Shown here: positions 50,202 to 59,761 of the stretch, in pieces
How positions within the stretch are numbered: the stretch's first letter is position 1
Layout of the letters: each line of letters starts with the position of its first letter
Assembly (NCBI RefSeq): GCF_015223105.1
Contig: NZ_JADFTZ010000002.1
Span: forward strand, 372,001-436,000
Length of the DNA stretch: 64,000 nucleotides
Origin: Flavobacterium proteolyticum
GTDB taxonomy: Bacteria > Bacteroidota > Bacteroidia > Flavobacteriales > Flavobacteriaceae
Direction of reading: 5' to 3'
Notes under the pieces: generated by a model
Seen by the model: only the letters and a program-made list of their open reading frames with translations
Databases searched by the model: none
Told to the model about the DNA's origin: nothing
Program-made: the position numbers and the translations under genes

Positions 50202-53051
50202 ATGCACAATCACAAGTCAATTCTACTACTACTTTTAATTGTAACCTATAATTTATCAGGACAAAATCCGTACTTCAATAAAATTGATAAGTCGACAGGA
50301 TTACCAAGTAATACGATTTACGACATTACACAAGACCAAAAAGGGTTTATGTGGTTTGCAACTAATGAAGGTGTATGTAAATATGATGGAGTTTCATTTT
50401 CTAACTTAAGCACAAAAAAAGTTACTTCAAAAGCTGGTTCAAGTTTAGTTGTAGACAACAACAATACTATATACTATTGTAATTTTGATGGATATATTTA
50501 CTATAATAAAAATGAAATATTAGAACCCGTCCCTCAAAATCAACCTTTAGGTTATAGTCCAATTGGAATTTTAAACAACAAAATCTTAACTACTGAAAAA
50601 AATAATATTATTGTTTATGACATTAATGATTTGAAAATCATTAAAAAATTCGCATTTAATCATAACACCTTTGTTACCTCAACAAGAGGCGATAATTGTT
50701 ATTATATTCTAAGTGATTGTCTTTATAAAATTGATCAAAATTTAAAGATTGAAAAAATAAAACTTCCAGAAGAATTAAATAATATAAGTGAAGCTAAATT
50801 ATTAAAATACGGAAATGGAAAACTATATTTTTTTAATAAGTACAGACAATCTTATTTCATTTTTGAAAAGGGTTCTTTCAAAAAACATTATTTACCTATT
50901 CCAGAAAACATCATACAAAATATTGCATTTGTTGATAATCAGATTTGGTTATGTACAACAAATGGAATTTTTAAATTAAATGATAAAAATGATGTTGAAC
51001 ATTGGTTTAAAAATCATAACATATCTTATTTTTTCAAAGACAGTTTTCAAAATTATTGGATTTCAACTTTAAATGAGGGTTTGTTTTTAATACCTAATTT
51101 AAACACCAAGCTTTATCAATTTCCAGAGACAATTTCTCAATTTGACTTCTTAGAAGACAAACTTCTTATAGGAACAGTAAATAACTCTATTTACTCTTTT
51201 GATTTAACCCTTCATAAACAACAAAAAATACATAAGGATCTCGATAATCATGAAATTTATTTATTAAAAAAAGTAAATGACTATTTTTTTGCAACTTCTT
51301 CACAATTTAGAGTTTACAACAATAAAACAAAATTAATTCTAGAAAAAAAAGTAGCTGTAAAAAATATCATCCCTATTGACCACAAATACTTTGGAGTAGC
51401 TGCAAGTGGGTTTTGTGGGATTTTATGCTTCGACACAAAACTTAAGAGCGAATGGGACACTTTTTATAATATAAGAAAAAAAGAAAAAGACGTCTTAAAT
51501 GAAGCTCGAATCGAGTCGAATATCAAAGCTAAATCAATAGCTTATAACCCTGTAAACAAAACTATATACATAAGCACTAACTTAGGAGTAATAACACAAA
51601 CATTTCACGAAAAAAAAACACTTTTTTACAAAAATAAACCGCTCTACATTAATCATCTAAACACATGGAAGAATTACATTTTTGGAGTTAATGCAAACGG
51701 AAGTCTCATTCAAATTGATAATCAAAACAAGATTAAAACGATTCCAATAACATCTGAAGAAATTAATAAAATCAAAATCATCAGAAATCATTTGTTTATA
51801 ATTACCAAAAAAAATATTCTTCTATATAATTTATCTAATAAAACTAAAATTGAAATATTAACAAACAATCAAGAATTTGATGTAACAGACATAGGGGAAT
51901 TAAATAATCAAATCCTATTTGCTACAAAAAAAGGAATGATAGCCCAAAACCTTGAGGATATAAATTTAATACATAATCAAAAATTCATATTAAACCACAT
52001 AACTATAAACGATGTAGATTACTCTCAATTACCTAAAACATTGAGTTTTGATCAAAATAATATAAAATTTAATTTCTCAGTTTTAAATTTTAGCACAAGT
52101 TATTCCAATGCGATATCATATAAAATCAATAATAACAAATGGTATACCTTAGAAAACAACAGTAGAAAATTAATTTTAAACGAACTTTCTCCTGGCACTT
52201 ATCAACTTGAATTCAGAGTATACAATCCCTCTATTCAAAAATACGATCTATTAAGTTACACATTTGAAATAAAACCACCATTTTGGAAAACGCCTCTTTT
52301 TTTAAGTGCGCTCTTAGCATTCATTTTTATATTATGTTATTTAGTTTTTAAAAATCATGTCAAAAAAATTAATTTAAGAAACAAGGAGAAATTAGAAAAA
52401 GTTAACTTAGAAAACGAACTAAACAAATCACGATTAACAGCTATAAAATCGCAAATGAATCCTCATTTCTTTTTTAATGCTCTAAATACAATCCAATCAT
52501 ATATCTTAACTAGGGATAATAAAAAAGCGTTGTATTATTTGAAGAAATTTTCAGTTTTGACACGAAATATATTAGAAACATCAGAAAAAGAATACATCTC
52601 ATTAGAAGATGAAATAAAAACTCTAGAATTATATCTTGAAATTGAAAAAGCACGATTTAATGAAAATGAATTTTTCTTTAATATTGAAACCCAAATATCT
52701 ACACAAAAAGAATCAATAAAAGTACCCGCCATGCTTTTACAACCTTTTATTGAAAATGCAGTTAAACATGGCTTACTTCATAAAAATGGAATAAAAAAGA
52801 TTGCAATTCAATTTAATCAACACAAAGAATATTTAACTATTTCAATAGAGGACAACGGCATTGGTAGAAAAAAAAGCCAAGAATTAAACCTACTAAAAAG
52901 GGGAAATCATATCTCTTTTGCTACCGAAGCATTGATGAAGAGAATTGAAATATTAAACCTAAACCAAAATAAAAAAATTAGTATTCAGTATACCGATATA
53001 GAGGACTCATTAGAAAGCGGCACTATTGTTACTATTCAAATACCTATTTAA
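50202..53051 (+). CDS. Beta-propeller sensor histidine kinase 2 (LytS-type kinase core)
   Basis: A 949-residue paralogue of kinase 1 with the same domain order: signal peptide (ILLLLLIVTYNLSGQ), propeller blades (KGFMWFATNEGVCKYDGVSF), Y_Y_Y-type region (ISYKINNNKWYTLENNSRKL), TM helix (LFLSALLAFIFILCYLVF), His_kinase core MNPHFFFNALNTIQSYIL, and HATPase LLQPFIENAVKHGLLH with EDNGIGRKKSQELN. The frame opens with TTG at 50190, but the ATG at 50202 gives the proper signal peptide. Regulator 2 follows after 1 bp. Confidence 0.92.
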   Translation: MHNHKSILLLLLIVTYNLSGQNPYFNKIDKSTGLPSNTIYDITQDQKGFMWFATNEGVCKYDGVSFSNLSTKKVTSKAGSSLVVDNNNTIYYCNFDGYIYYNKNEILEPVPQNQPLGYSPIGILNNKILTTEKNNIIVYDINDLKIIKKFAFNHNTFVTSTRGDNCYYILSDCLYKIDQNLKIEKIKLPEELNNISEAKLLKYGNGKLYFFNKYRQSYFIFEKGSFKKHYLPIPENIIQNIAFVDNQIWLCTTNGIFKLNDKNDVEHWFKNHNISYFFKDSFQNYWISTLNEGLFLIPNLNTKLYQFPETISQFDFLEDKLLIGTVNNSIYSFDLTLHKQQKIHKDLDNHEIYLLKKVNDYFFATSSQFRVYNNKTKLILEKKVAVKNIIPIDHKYFGVAASGFCGILCFDTKLKSEWDTFYNIRKKEKDVLNEARIESNIKAKSIAYNPVNKTIYISTNLGVITQTFHEKKTLFYKNKPLYINHLNTWKNYIFGVNANGSLIQIDNQNKIKTIPITSEEINKIKIIRNHLFIITKKNILLYNLSNKTKIEILTNNQEFDVTDIGELNNQILFATKKGMIAQNLEDINLIHNQKFILNHITINDVDYSQLPKTLSFDQNNIKFNFSVLNFSTSYSNAISYKINNNKWYTLENNSRKLILNELSPGTYQLEFRVYNPSIQKYDLLSYTFEIKPPFWKTPLFLSALLAFIFILCYLVFKNHVKKINLRNKEKLEKVNLENELNKSRLTAIKSQMNPHFFFNALNTIQSYILTRDNKKALYYLKKFSVLTRNILETSEKEYISLEDEIKTLELYLEIEKARFNENEFFFNIETQISTQKESIKVPAMLLQPFIENAVKHGLLHKNGIKKIAIQFNQHKEYLTISIEDNGIGRKKSQELNLLKRGNHISFATEALMKRIEILNLNQNKKISIQYTDIEDSLESGTIVTIQIPI

Positions 53052-53052
53052 G

Positions 53053-53799
53053 ATGACAGCAATTTTAATTGATGACGAACAAAGAGCTCGAGTTTCTCTT
53101 CGATATTTATTGAACGAATATTGCCCTGAAGTTGAAATTTTGGAAGAATGTGAAAATTTATCCTCAGGTGTGAAAGCTATAATAAAGAAAAAACCCAATT
53201 TAGTGTTTTTAGATATTGAAATGCCAGGACATAGTGGCTTAGAACTTTTAGATTTTTTTGATGATGAAGACATTAAATTTCAAATTATATTTACTACCGC
53301 TTATAATGAATTCGCTCTTAAAGCTTTTAAACTTTCTGCAGTAGATTATTTATTAAAACCTATAGACGAGTTATTATTACAAGATGCAGTAAAAAGAGCA
53401 AGTAAGATTATAAACACAAAACATAGCTATGAAATTTTAAAAGAAAATATCTTATCTAAATCCATAGGAAAAATTGCTATTCCTTCAGGAAGTTCCTTAC
53501 TCTTCATTGAAACAAAAAATATTTTATATATAAGAGGCGACGGCTCATATACGGTTGTAGTTTTAAAAAATGGCACAAAACATACCGTAAGCAGAAACTT
53601 AAAAAACTTTGAAGAAACCATAGAAGACCAACCAGAATTAATTAGAATTCATAAATCATATATTGTCAACGTTAATGAAATTGTTTCATATACAAAATCG
53701 GAAGGCGGAAGCATTGAATTAACCAATAAAGAACATTTACCAATTACAAACGAGAAAGTTGAAAAAATAATAGATTTGATAAAAGTTGTAAAGAGATAA
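53053..53799 (+). CDS. LytTR-family response regulator 2
   Basis: A 248-residue paralogue of regulator 1: acidic pocket ILIDDE, phosphoacceptor Asp54 in LVFLDIEMPGHSGLELLDFF, FTTAYNEFALKAFKLSAVDY, then a LytTR domain (ILYIRGDGSYTVVVLKNGTK, LIRIHKSYIVNVNEIVSYTK). The ATG at 53053 is 1 bp after the kinase stop; an upstream in-frame start at 53026 lies inside the kinase gene and would add residues ahead of the receiver fold. Confidence 0.93.
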   Translation: MTAILIDDEQRARVSLRYLLNEYCPEVEILEECENLSSGVKAIIKKKPNLVFLDIEMPGHSGLELLDFFDDEDIKFQIIFTTAYNEFALKAFKLSAVDYLLKPIDELLLQDAVKRASKIINTKHSYEILKENILSKSIGKIAIPSGSSLLFIETKNILYIRGDGSYTVVVLKNGTKHTVSRNLKNFEETIEDQPELIRIHKSYIVNVNEIVSYTKSEGGSIELTNKEHLPITNEKVEKIIDLIKVVKR

Positions 53800-53818
53800 T
53801 TCAGAAAATTGACCAATA

Positions 53819-53851
53819 TTGATATAATAAACTGTCTTTATATTACTTTTG
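53819..53851 (+). promoter_or_regulatory. Promoter of the methyltransferase gene
   Basis: TTG (53819-53821), a 22-bp spacer and TACTTTTG (53844-53851), ending 26 bp before the ATG. This separates the following genes from regulator 2. Confidence 0.6.
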
Positions 53852-53877
53852 CTAAAACAATATTCAAAAGTTAATTA

Positions 53878-54411
53878 ATGTACGAAAAAACATACCCGAG
53901 TAAACGATTTAATATCACTTTAGATTTTCTAAAAAAACACATTAAAACGTCTGAAACCATTTTTGATTTAGGCGTTCCAAATCCTTTTTCAAAAATTATG
54001 GTAGATAATGGTTATGCTGTTATCAATACTAAAGGAGAAGACATTGACAACGACCAATCGGCGCTTCAAACTGAGAATTACGATGTGTTTACGGGTTTTG
54101 AAATTTTCGAACATTTACTAAATCCATACACTGTTTTACAAAACGTAAAAGCGGATAAAATTTTGATTTCGATTCCTTTACGTTTGTGGTTTTCTTCTGC
54201 GTATAGAAGTAAAACCGATATGTGGGACAGACATTATCACGAATTTGAAGATTGGCAATTGGATTGGCTTTTGGAAAAAGCTGGTTTTAAAATTGTAGAC
54301 CGAGTGAAATTTACACATCCAGTTAAGAAATTAGGTTTTAGACCATTGTTGAGATGGTTTACTCCGAGATATTATTTGGTTTACGCCGAAAGAGTGAAAA
54401 GTGACAAGTAA
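53878..54411 (+). CDS. Class I SAM-dependent methyltransferase-like protein
   Basis: A 177-residue protein with features of a small Methyltransf_11-type fold: IFDLGVPNPFSKIMVDNGY in place of the usual glycine-rich SAM loop, NYDVFTGFEIFEHLLNPYTV (the post-strand 4 region), and WDRHYHEFEDWQLDWLLEKA. The SAM-binding loop is atypical, so activity is uncertain. Starts a co-directional run with the GT2 gene 15 bp downstream. Confidence 0.75.
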   Translation: MYEKTYPSKRFNITLDFLKKHIKTSETIFDLGVPNPFSKIMVDNGYAVINTKGEDIDNDQSALQTENYDVFTGFEIFEHLLNPYTVLQNVKADKILISIPLRLWFSSAYRSKTDMWDRHYHEFEDWQLDWLLEKAGFKIVDRVKFTHPVKKLGFRPLLRWFTPRYYLVYAERVKSDK

Positions 54412-54426
54412 AAAGTGATAAATCAA

Positions 54427-55275
54427 ATGAAATATTACGTTATCATTCCAGCTTACAACGAAGAAGCTTTTATGAGCTTAACTTTGCAATCGTTAGTAGA
54501 ACAAACTGTTATACCAACAAAAATTGTAGTGGTAAATGATAATTCTACCGATAAAACTCCGGAAATTGTTTCTGAATTTGCTTCCAAATATCCATTTATT
54601 ACCTTAGTGAATAAAAAATCGAATGCTATTCATTTACCTGGAAGTAAAGTGATTCAAGCATTCCATGAAGGAGAAAAACACATCGACGACAAGTACGATA
54701 TCATTGTAAAAGTAGATGCTGATTTGATTTTTCCAAAAAACTATTTCGAAACCATCATCAAACATTTTCAATCAGACGATAAAATTGGAATGGTGGGTGG
54801 CTTTTGTTACATCGAAAAAAACGGCAATTGGATTTTAGAGAATTTAACCGATAAAGACCATATTCGTGGTGCTTTAAAGGCATACAGAAAAGAAACCTTT
54901 AAACAAATAGGCGGACTAAAACCACAAATGGGTTGGGATACCGTTGACGAATTACTTTGTAAATTTTACAATTGGAAAGTGGTAACTGATGAAAGTTTAC
55001 ACGTAAAACACCTAAAACCTACAGGCGCTAGCTACAATCAAGCCGCTAGATTCAAACAAGGGGAAGCGTTTTACACTCTAGGTTATGGATTTTTCATCAC
55101 AGCTGTTGCTTCCTTAAAATTAGCGATGCGAAAAGGAAAACCTTTATTATTTTTAGATTACATCAAAGGTTTTTGGAAAGCCAAAAGAGAAAACAAAACC
55201 ATGTTGGTTACTCCTGAGCAAGCAAAATTTGTTAGAAAATATCGTTGGAAGAAGATGAAAAAGAAGTTATTTTAA
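54427..55275 (+). CDS. Glycosyltransferase family 2 protein
   Basis: A 282-residue GT-A fold transferase: N-terminal VIIPAYNEEAFMSLTLQSL, nucleotide-binding VVVNDNSTDKTPEIV, a metal-binding DxD in IVKVDADLIFPKNYF, and MGWDTVDELLCKFYNWKVV near the acceptor site. Start taken at the ATG at 54427; a GTG 12 bp upstream is in frame. With the methyltransferase before it and the mannose-1-P guanylyltransferase nearby, a role in envelope glycan synthesis is likely but not shown. Confidence 0.88.
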   Translation: MKYYVIIPAYNEEAFMSLTLQSLVEQTVIPTKIVVVNDNSTDKTPEIVSEFASKYPFITLVNKKSNAIHLPGSKVIQAFHEGEKHIDDKYDIIVKVDADLIFPKNYFETIIKHFQSDDKIGMVGGFCYIEKNGNWILENLTDKDHIRGALKAYRKETFKQIGGLKPQMGWDTVDELLCKFYNWKVVTDESLHVKHLKPTGASYNQAARFKQGEAFYTLGYGFFITAVASLKLAMRKGKPLLFLDYIKGFWKAKRENKTMLVTPEQAKFVRKYRWKKMKKKLF

Positions 55276-55339
55276 TCTTTTACATAAAAATATAGTATTT
55301 TTACTGCTTACAAGAAACTGAATACAGAACACTATCAAA

Positions 55340-56086
55340 ATGATGCTCATTCGCTACTTATCGCAAATAGGAAAATACTTCATCATGTTGAAAGAAATTT
55401 TCAACAAGCCTACTAAATGGTCGGCGATGAAACAACTAATTCTTAAAGAAATTGATGATTTAATTATCGACTCGCTTGGAATTGTTTCTTTTATATCATT
55501 TTTCGTAGGTGGCGTTGTAGCTATTCAAACCGCATTAAATTTAACCAATCCGTTAATACCAAAATATTTGATTGGATTTGCAACACGTCAATCGGTTGTA
55601 TTAGAATTTGCCCCTACTTTTATTTCCATTATTATGGCGGGTAAAATGGGTTCATTCATTACATCAAGTATAGGAACCATGCGTGTAACCGAACAAATTG
55701 ACGCACTAGAAGTTATGGGCGTTAACTCCCTGAATTACTTAGTTTTTCCAAAAATAATTGCTTTACTTTTATATCCATTCGTAATTGGAATGAGTATGTT
55801 TTTAGGCGTTTTTGGAGGTTGGATGGCAGCAGTTTATGGTGGTTTTACCACAAGCTTCGAGTTCACAACCGGGCTTCAAACTGAATTTATTCCGTTTCAT
55901 ATTGCTTATGCCTTTATAAAAACTATTGTTTTTGCTTTCATTTTAGCTACAATTCCTTCTTTTCATGGTTATTATATGAAAGGTGGCGCTTTAGAAGTAG
56001 GAAAAGCGAGTACCGTTTCATTCGTTTGGACATCAGTAGTTATCATTTTAATGAACTTTATATTAACACAACTTCTTTTAAGCTAA
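55340..56086 (+). CDS. mlaE: MlaE/YrbE-type ABC transporter permease
   Basis: A 248-residue permease of the Mla/Mce phospholipid transport family with about five to six TM segments. Family hallmarks: FVGGVVAIQTALNL, EFAPTFISIIMAGKMGSFIT and SSIGTMRVTEQIDALEVMG. It overlaps the ATPase gene (TAATG). The MCE-domain protein and other Mla parts are not in the window. Confidence 0.92.
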   Translation: MMLIRYLSQIGKYFIMLKEIFNKPTKWSAMKQLILKEIDDLIIDSLGIVSFISFFVGGVVAIQTALNLTNPLIPKYLIGFATRQSVVLEFAPTFISIIMAGKMGSFITSSIGTMRVTEQIDALEVMGVNSLNYLVFPKIIALLLYPFVIGMSMFLGVFGGWMAAVYGGFTTSFEFTTGLQTEFIPFHIAYAFIKTIVFAFILATIPSFHGYYMKGGALEVGKASTVSFVWTSVVIILMNFILTQLLLS

Positions 56087-56856
56087 TGATCGAAGTAAAA
56101 AATATCGTAAAAAAGTTTGGCGAACAAACCGTTTTAAAAGGAGTTTCTACTCGTTTTGAAGCAGGAATGACCAATCTAATCATTGGACAAAGTGGTTCTG
56201 GAAAAACTGTTTTCTTAAAATCGTTATTAGGAATTCACACGCCAGATAGTGGTACAATTTCTTTTGACGGCAGAATTTATTCTGAACTTTCTAATGATGA
56301 GAGACGTGAATTGAGAACCGAAATTGGAATGGTATTTCAAGGAAGTGCGCTTTTTGATAGTATGACAGTTGAGGAAAATATTGGATTCCCTTTGAAAATG
56401 TTTACGAATAAATCGGCAAAAGAAATTAAAGAACGCGTTGATTTTGTTATTGACAGAGTTCACTTAGTTAATGCGCATCAAAAACGACCATCTGAAATTT
56501 CGGGTGGAATGCAAAAGCGTGTTGCCATTGCTAGAGCAATTGTAAATAATCCGAAATATTTGTTTTGCGATGAACCAAATTCGGGATTAGACCCAAAAAC
56601 GGCAATTGTAATTGATAATTTGATTCAGGAAATTACGCAAGAATACAACATTACTACAGTGATTAATACGCACGATATGAACTCGGTAATGGAAATTGGA
56701 GAAAAAATTGTTTTCTTGAAAAATGGTCTATTAGAATGGGAAGGTTCGAACAAAGAAATATTCAAAACCGATAACGAAGCCGTTACCGATTTTGTTTATT
56801 CTTCTGAATTATTCAAGCGCGTTAGAAAAATGTATTTAGAAGATGATGTAAAATAG
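56086..56856 (+). CDS. mlaF: MlaF-type ABC transporter ATP-binding protein
   Basis: A 256-residue ATPase: Walker A IIGQSGSGKTVFLKSLL near residue 34, Q-loop MVFQGSALFDS, signature EISGGMQKRVAIARAIV, Walker B YLFCDEPNSGLDPKT, H-loop VINTHDMNS. The ATG at 56086 overlaps the mlaE stop; an upstream in-frame ATG at 56026 lies deep in mlaE and is not used. Drives phospholipid movement between the membranes with MlaE. Confidence 0.93.
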   Translation: MIEVKNIVKKFGEQTVLKGVSTRFEAGMTNLIIGQSGSGKTVFLKSLLGIHTPDSGTISFDGRIYSELSNDERRELRTEIGMVFQGSALFDSMTVEENIGFPLKMFTNKSAKEIKERVDFVIDRVHLVNAHQKRPSEISGGMQKRVAIARAIVNNPKYLFCDEPNSGLDPKTAIVIDNLIQEITQEYNITTVINTHDMNSVMEIGEKIVFLKNGLLEWEGSNKEIFKTDNEAVTDFVYSSELFKRVRKMYLEDDVK

Positions 56857-56858
56857 TA

Positions 56859-57914
56859 TTACTGAATTTTAGATACTATTTGCTTGATATCTTGCTCTTT
56901 ATTCTTTGGATAAATCAACAAAACATCATCTTTATCTACAATGATGTAATCGGTTAATCCATCAATTACGACTAGTTTTTTACCTTCTGTTCTGATGATG
57001 TTATTCGTTGCATTTTCTAGATAAACAGAAGCATTCACTACGGCATTTTCTTGTTCGTCTTTTGGTAATTTATCGTATAACGAACCCCAAGTTCCCAAAT
57101 CATTCCAATCGAAAGTAGCGGGTAACACATAAACATTTTGCGCTTTCTCTAAGATAGCATAATCTACTGAAATGTTTTGCGCTAGCGGATAATTATCTCT
57201 TATAAAAGCTTCTTCTTTTGGTGTATTTAAAGCTTCATAACCGTTCATGAAATGATCATACATCACAGGTTGAAACTCTTCATACGCTTTTAAAACCGTT
57301 TTCGCACTCCACACAAAAATTCCTGCATTCCAAAGGAAATTTCGGCTTTGTATAAACTTTCTTGCAGTTGCATAATCTGGTTTTTCTCTGAATTGTTTTA
57401 CTTTTTTAATAGGTCTAGAATCCAATTTATCGAATTCAATGTAGCCATAACCTGTGTTGGCAAATGTGGGTAAAATACCTAATGTCATTAAGTTTTCATC
57501 ACGCTCACAAAAATCAAAAGCATACTGAAGATTAGAACAAAACTGCAACTCATCCTCAATCCAATGATCAGAGGGCGCCACCACCATGACAGCATCTGGA
57601 TTTTGTTTTTTAATTTTTAAAGAAGCATATAAAATACAAGGTGCTGTATTTCTCATTGCAGGTTCTAAAACAATTTGTTCTTGTTGAATCATAGGCAATT
57701 GTTCCAAAACGATATCATTGTAAACCTCGTTTGTTAGTATCAATATATTCTCTTTAGGAATAATTTGAGACAAACGAGTAAAGGTTTTTTGAATTAAAGT
57801 TTCACCTGTTCCTAACATATCATGAAATTGTTTAGGGAACTCGGTAGTACTGACTGGCCAAAAACGAGATCCAACTCCTCCAGCCATTATAATTGCGTAA
57901 TAATTTTTGTTCAT
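56859..57914 (-). CDS. manC: Mannose-1-phosphate guanylyltransferase
   Basis: Makes GDP-mannose from mannose-1-phosphate and GTP. The 351-residue protein has the nucleotidyltransferase signature MAGGVGSRFWPVSTTEFPKQ, APSDHWIEDELQF, the active-site region GYGYIEFDKL and FREKPDYATARKFIQSRNFL, and WNAGIFVWSA. It lacks the C-terminal isomerase domain of bifunctional enzymes. Supplies precursors for mannose- or fucose-containing envelope glycans. SprT-like gene 18 bp upstream on the same strand. Confidence 0.93.
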   Translation of the reverse strand: MNKNYYAIIMAGGVGSRFWPVSTTEFPKQFHDMLGTGETLIQKTFTRLSQIIPKENILILTNEVYNDIVLEQLPMIQQEQIVLEPAMRNTAPCILYASLKIKKQNPDAVMVVAPSDHWIEDELQFCSNLQYAFDFCERDENLMTLGILPTFANTGYGYIEFDKLDSRPIKKVKQFREKPDYATARKFIQSRNFLWNAGIFVWSAKTVLKAYEEFQPVMYDHFMNGYEALNTPKEEAFIRDNYPLAQNISVDYAILEKAQNVYVLPATFDWNDLGTWGSLYDKLPKDEQENAVVNASVYLENATNNIIRTEGKKLVVIDGLTDYIIVDKDDVLLIYPKNKEQDIKQIVSKIQ

Positions 57915-57932
57915 TTTGTATATTTTTTGTTG

Positions 57933-58541
57933 CTAGAACTTATTTGGCAACAATTCGACTTCAGCATTAGGTTGAAACAAATACAAACGTCCAGAACTTA
58001 TTTCTAAACATTCGTATCGCTTTACTCGTAATGCAATTTTCTTAAAAATTTTTCCATTGTGAATTCTAAAATGACTTCCCATAGGAATTTCAAAGATATA
58101 ATTTTTATCGGTTTCTTTTTGGTCAAATTGTTTTAATGCAATGGCTAATTTTGTATCAGTATCACTACTCGCTTTTGGATTTCTAAAATGTTTCGCAAGC
58201 AACGGCAACAATTGATTTGGAAATATTTCAGGTCGAATAAACGGCACCATCATGCGTTGAAAAGTAAGTTTCCATTCGTCGCCATGCGGTTTTATGTTTC
58301 TGCCATATTTTTCAAAAGCTACCAAATGAGCAATTTCGTGAATTAGTGTAATTAAGAATCGGTATTTATTCAAACTTGAATTTACGGTAATCAAATGATA
58401 ACCTTGCGCATCTTTTCGATAATCACCATGACGTGTTTGGCGTTCGTTCACGATTTTTAGATGCACATGATTCGCTTTGATTAATTCAAAACAAGGATGA
58501 ACTGCGTGTTCAGGTAAGTATTTTTTTAATACGTCGCTCAT
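57933..58541 (-). CDS. SprT-like zinc metalloprotease-fold protein
   Basis: A 202-residue protein with the zinc motif LITLIHEIAHLVAFEKYG (HExxH) near residue 90 and the third-ligand region NIKPHGDEWKLTFQRMM about 20 residues later, as in SprT/Spartan-type domains. N-terminus LPEHAVHPCFELIKANHVHL. Target unknown. Between the YD-repeat-like gene and manC, same strand, with tight spacing (6 and 18 bp). Confidence 0.85.
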   Translation of the reverse strand: MSDVLKKYLPEHAVHPCFELIKANHVHLKIVNERQTRHGDYRKDAQGYHLITVNSSLNKYRFLITLIHEIAHLVAFEKYGRNIKPHGDEWKLTFQRMMVPFIRPEIFPNQLLPLLAKHFRNPKASSDTDTKLAIALKQFDQKETDKNYIFEIPMGSHFRIHNGKIFKKIALRVKRYECLEISSGRLYLFQPNAEVELLPNKF

Positions 58542-58547
58542 TATTAT

Positions 58548-59759
58548 TTACCAATACACAATTTTTCTCTTCCAAACATATAACTTTTCACCATTAATAT
58601 ATTTTACTTGTTCAATCCAATTATTTTTTTCATCAAAAACATATTCAAATTTACAAGTTATTGTGACAATATCTCCAAAAGTATCTGTTTCTTTTAACTC
58701 GATAAGATTATTTTTATCATATTTATAACTCAATTTTCTCTGAATAATGAGATTATTTTTGGGGAATTTTATACTATTTATTTTTATGTCTTTCTTATCA
58801 AATAAAATATCAGATTTATCCTTTATAAATTTTCTATTTATATAAATCTCTTCTGTTTTTCTACCTCTATTATCATATCTATATTCAATTAAACTAGTGA
58901 GAGTATCGTGTGCAGTGGTTACAATTGAATACTCAAGCAATCCTTTATTTGAATAGTAATATTTTGTTTTACTACCTAACTCAACTTGATTTTCATCTTT
59001 AGGTTTATTTTTATAAAGCCATGTTTCTTGAAGATTACCTTTTTCATCATAAAAATATTCTTCTTTTATTTTATCTCTTTTTACATTTCCTAAAAAAACC
59101 GAACTAGACCCATCATTATGAGATTCATAAACCCAGTAATCTTGGCTAATTTTCTTCTTTTTCCTTCCAAATTCATCATAGACAAATTTTAAGCCTCCAA
59201 CATGCCCTTCATAATTAAAATTATTCGCTTCAATTAAATTTTTACTCTCTTTGTCATAAACATAGTAATCATATCTATACACCTCCGGAGTGTCTGAATA
59301 ATATACCAATTCAGAAATTAAATTACCATCATATCTATTATAACTATAATTTGTTACTTTAAAATAATCCGAATCAAAAATTTCTTTAACTTGAATTAGT
59401 TTGTCTTTTTCGTTGTATTTGTAATTATATGATCTTACTGTATCACCATTTTTATAAAACCAATATTCAATAGTTGCTTTCCCTTTTTCATTAAATTCTT
59501 TATAGTAATTCAGATAATGTACGAAAGAAGAATGGTACCAATTATTGTAAAATCTCGATTTAGTATAAACATTACTTGAAAATCCTGAATGACCATAATC
59601 TCCATCAACACTAAAGAGTCTATAATTTTGTCTGTCTTTGTCTAAGAAGGTTAATTCCTCTCTAACCGATTTTACATTACCATAAAGAGTATCTTTCAAT
59701 TGAGAAAATGAAAAATTTATCCAAAAAATGAAAAATAAAAATGAAATAATGCTTTTCAT
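58548..59759 (-). CDS. Secreted protein with YD-repeat-like beta segments
   Basis: A 403-residue exported protein (signal MKSIISFLFFIFWINFSFSQ). It contains repeated Tyr-rich strands of the form [Y/F]-x-Y-[D/N]-x2-G/N-x2: YNYKYNEKDKLIQVKEIFD, FVYDEFGRKKKKISQDYW, YFYDEKGNLQETWLYKN, YRYDNRGRKTEEIYIN, YKYDKNNLIELKETD. This resembles the RHS/YD-repeat pattern but without a toxin or core domain. Function unknown. Same strand and 2 bp after the SDR gene. Confidence 0.7.
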   Translation of the reverse strand: MKSIISFLFFIFWINFSFSQLKDTLYGNVKSVREELTFLDKDRQNYRLFSVDGDYGHSGFSSNVYTKSRFYNNWYHSSFVHYLNYYKEFNEKGKATIEYWFYKNGDTVRSYNYKYNEKDKLIQVKEIFDSDYFKVTNYSYNRYDGNLISELVYYSDTPEVYRYDYYVYDKESKNLIEANNFNYEGHVGGLKFVYDEFGRKKKKISQDYWVYESHNDGSSSVFLGNVKRDKIKEEYFYDEKGNLQETWLYKNKPKDENQVELGSKTKYYYSNKGLLEYSIVTTAHDTLTSLIEYRYDNRGRKTEEIYINRKFIKDKSDILFDKKDIKINSIKFPKNNLIIQRKLSYKYDKNNLIELKETDTFGDIVTITCKFEYVFDEKNNWIEQVKYINGEKLYVWKRKIVYW

Positions 59760-59761
59760 AT

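Noticed and set aside
58548..59759. RHS/polymorphic toxin
   Set aside because: YD-like strands are present but there is no RHS core motif, no C-terminal toxin domain and no immunity gene next to it.
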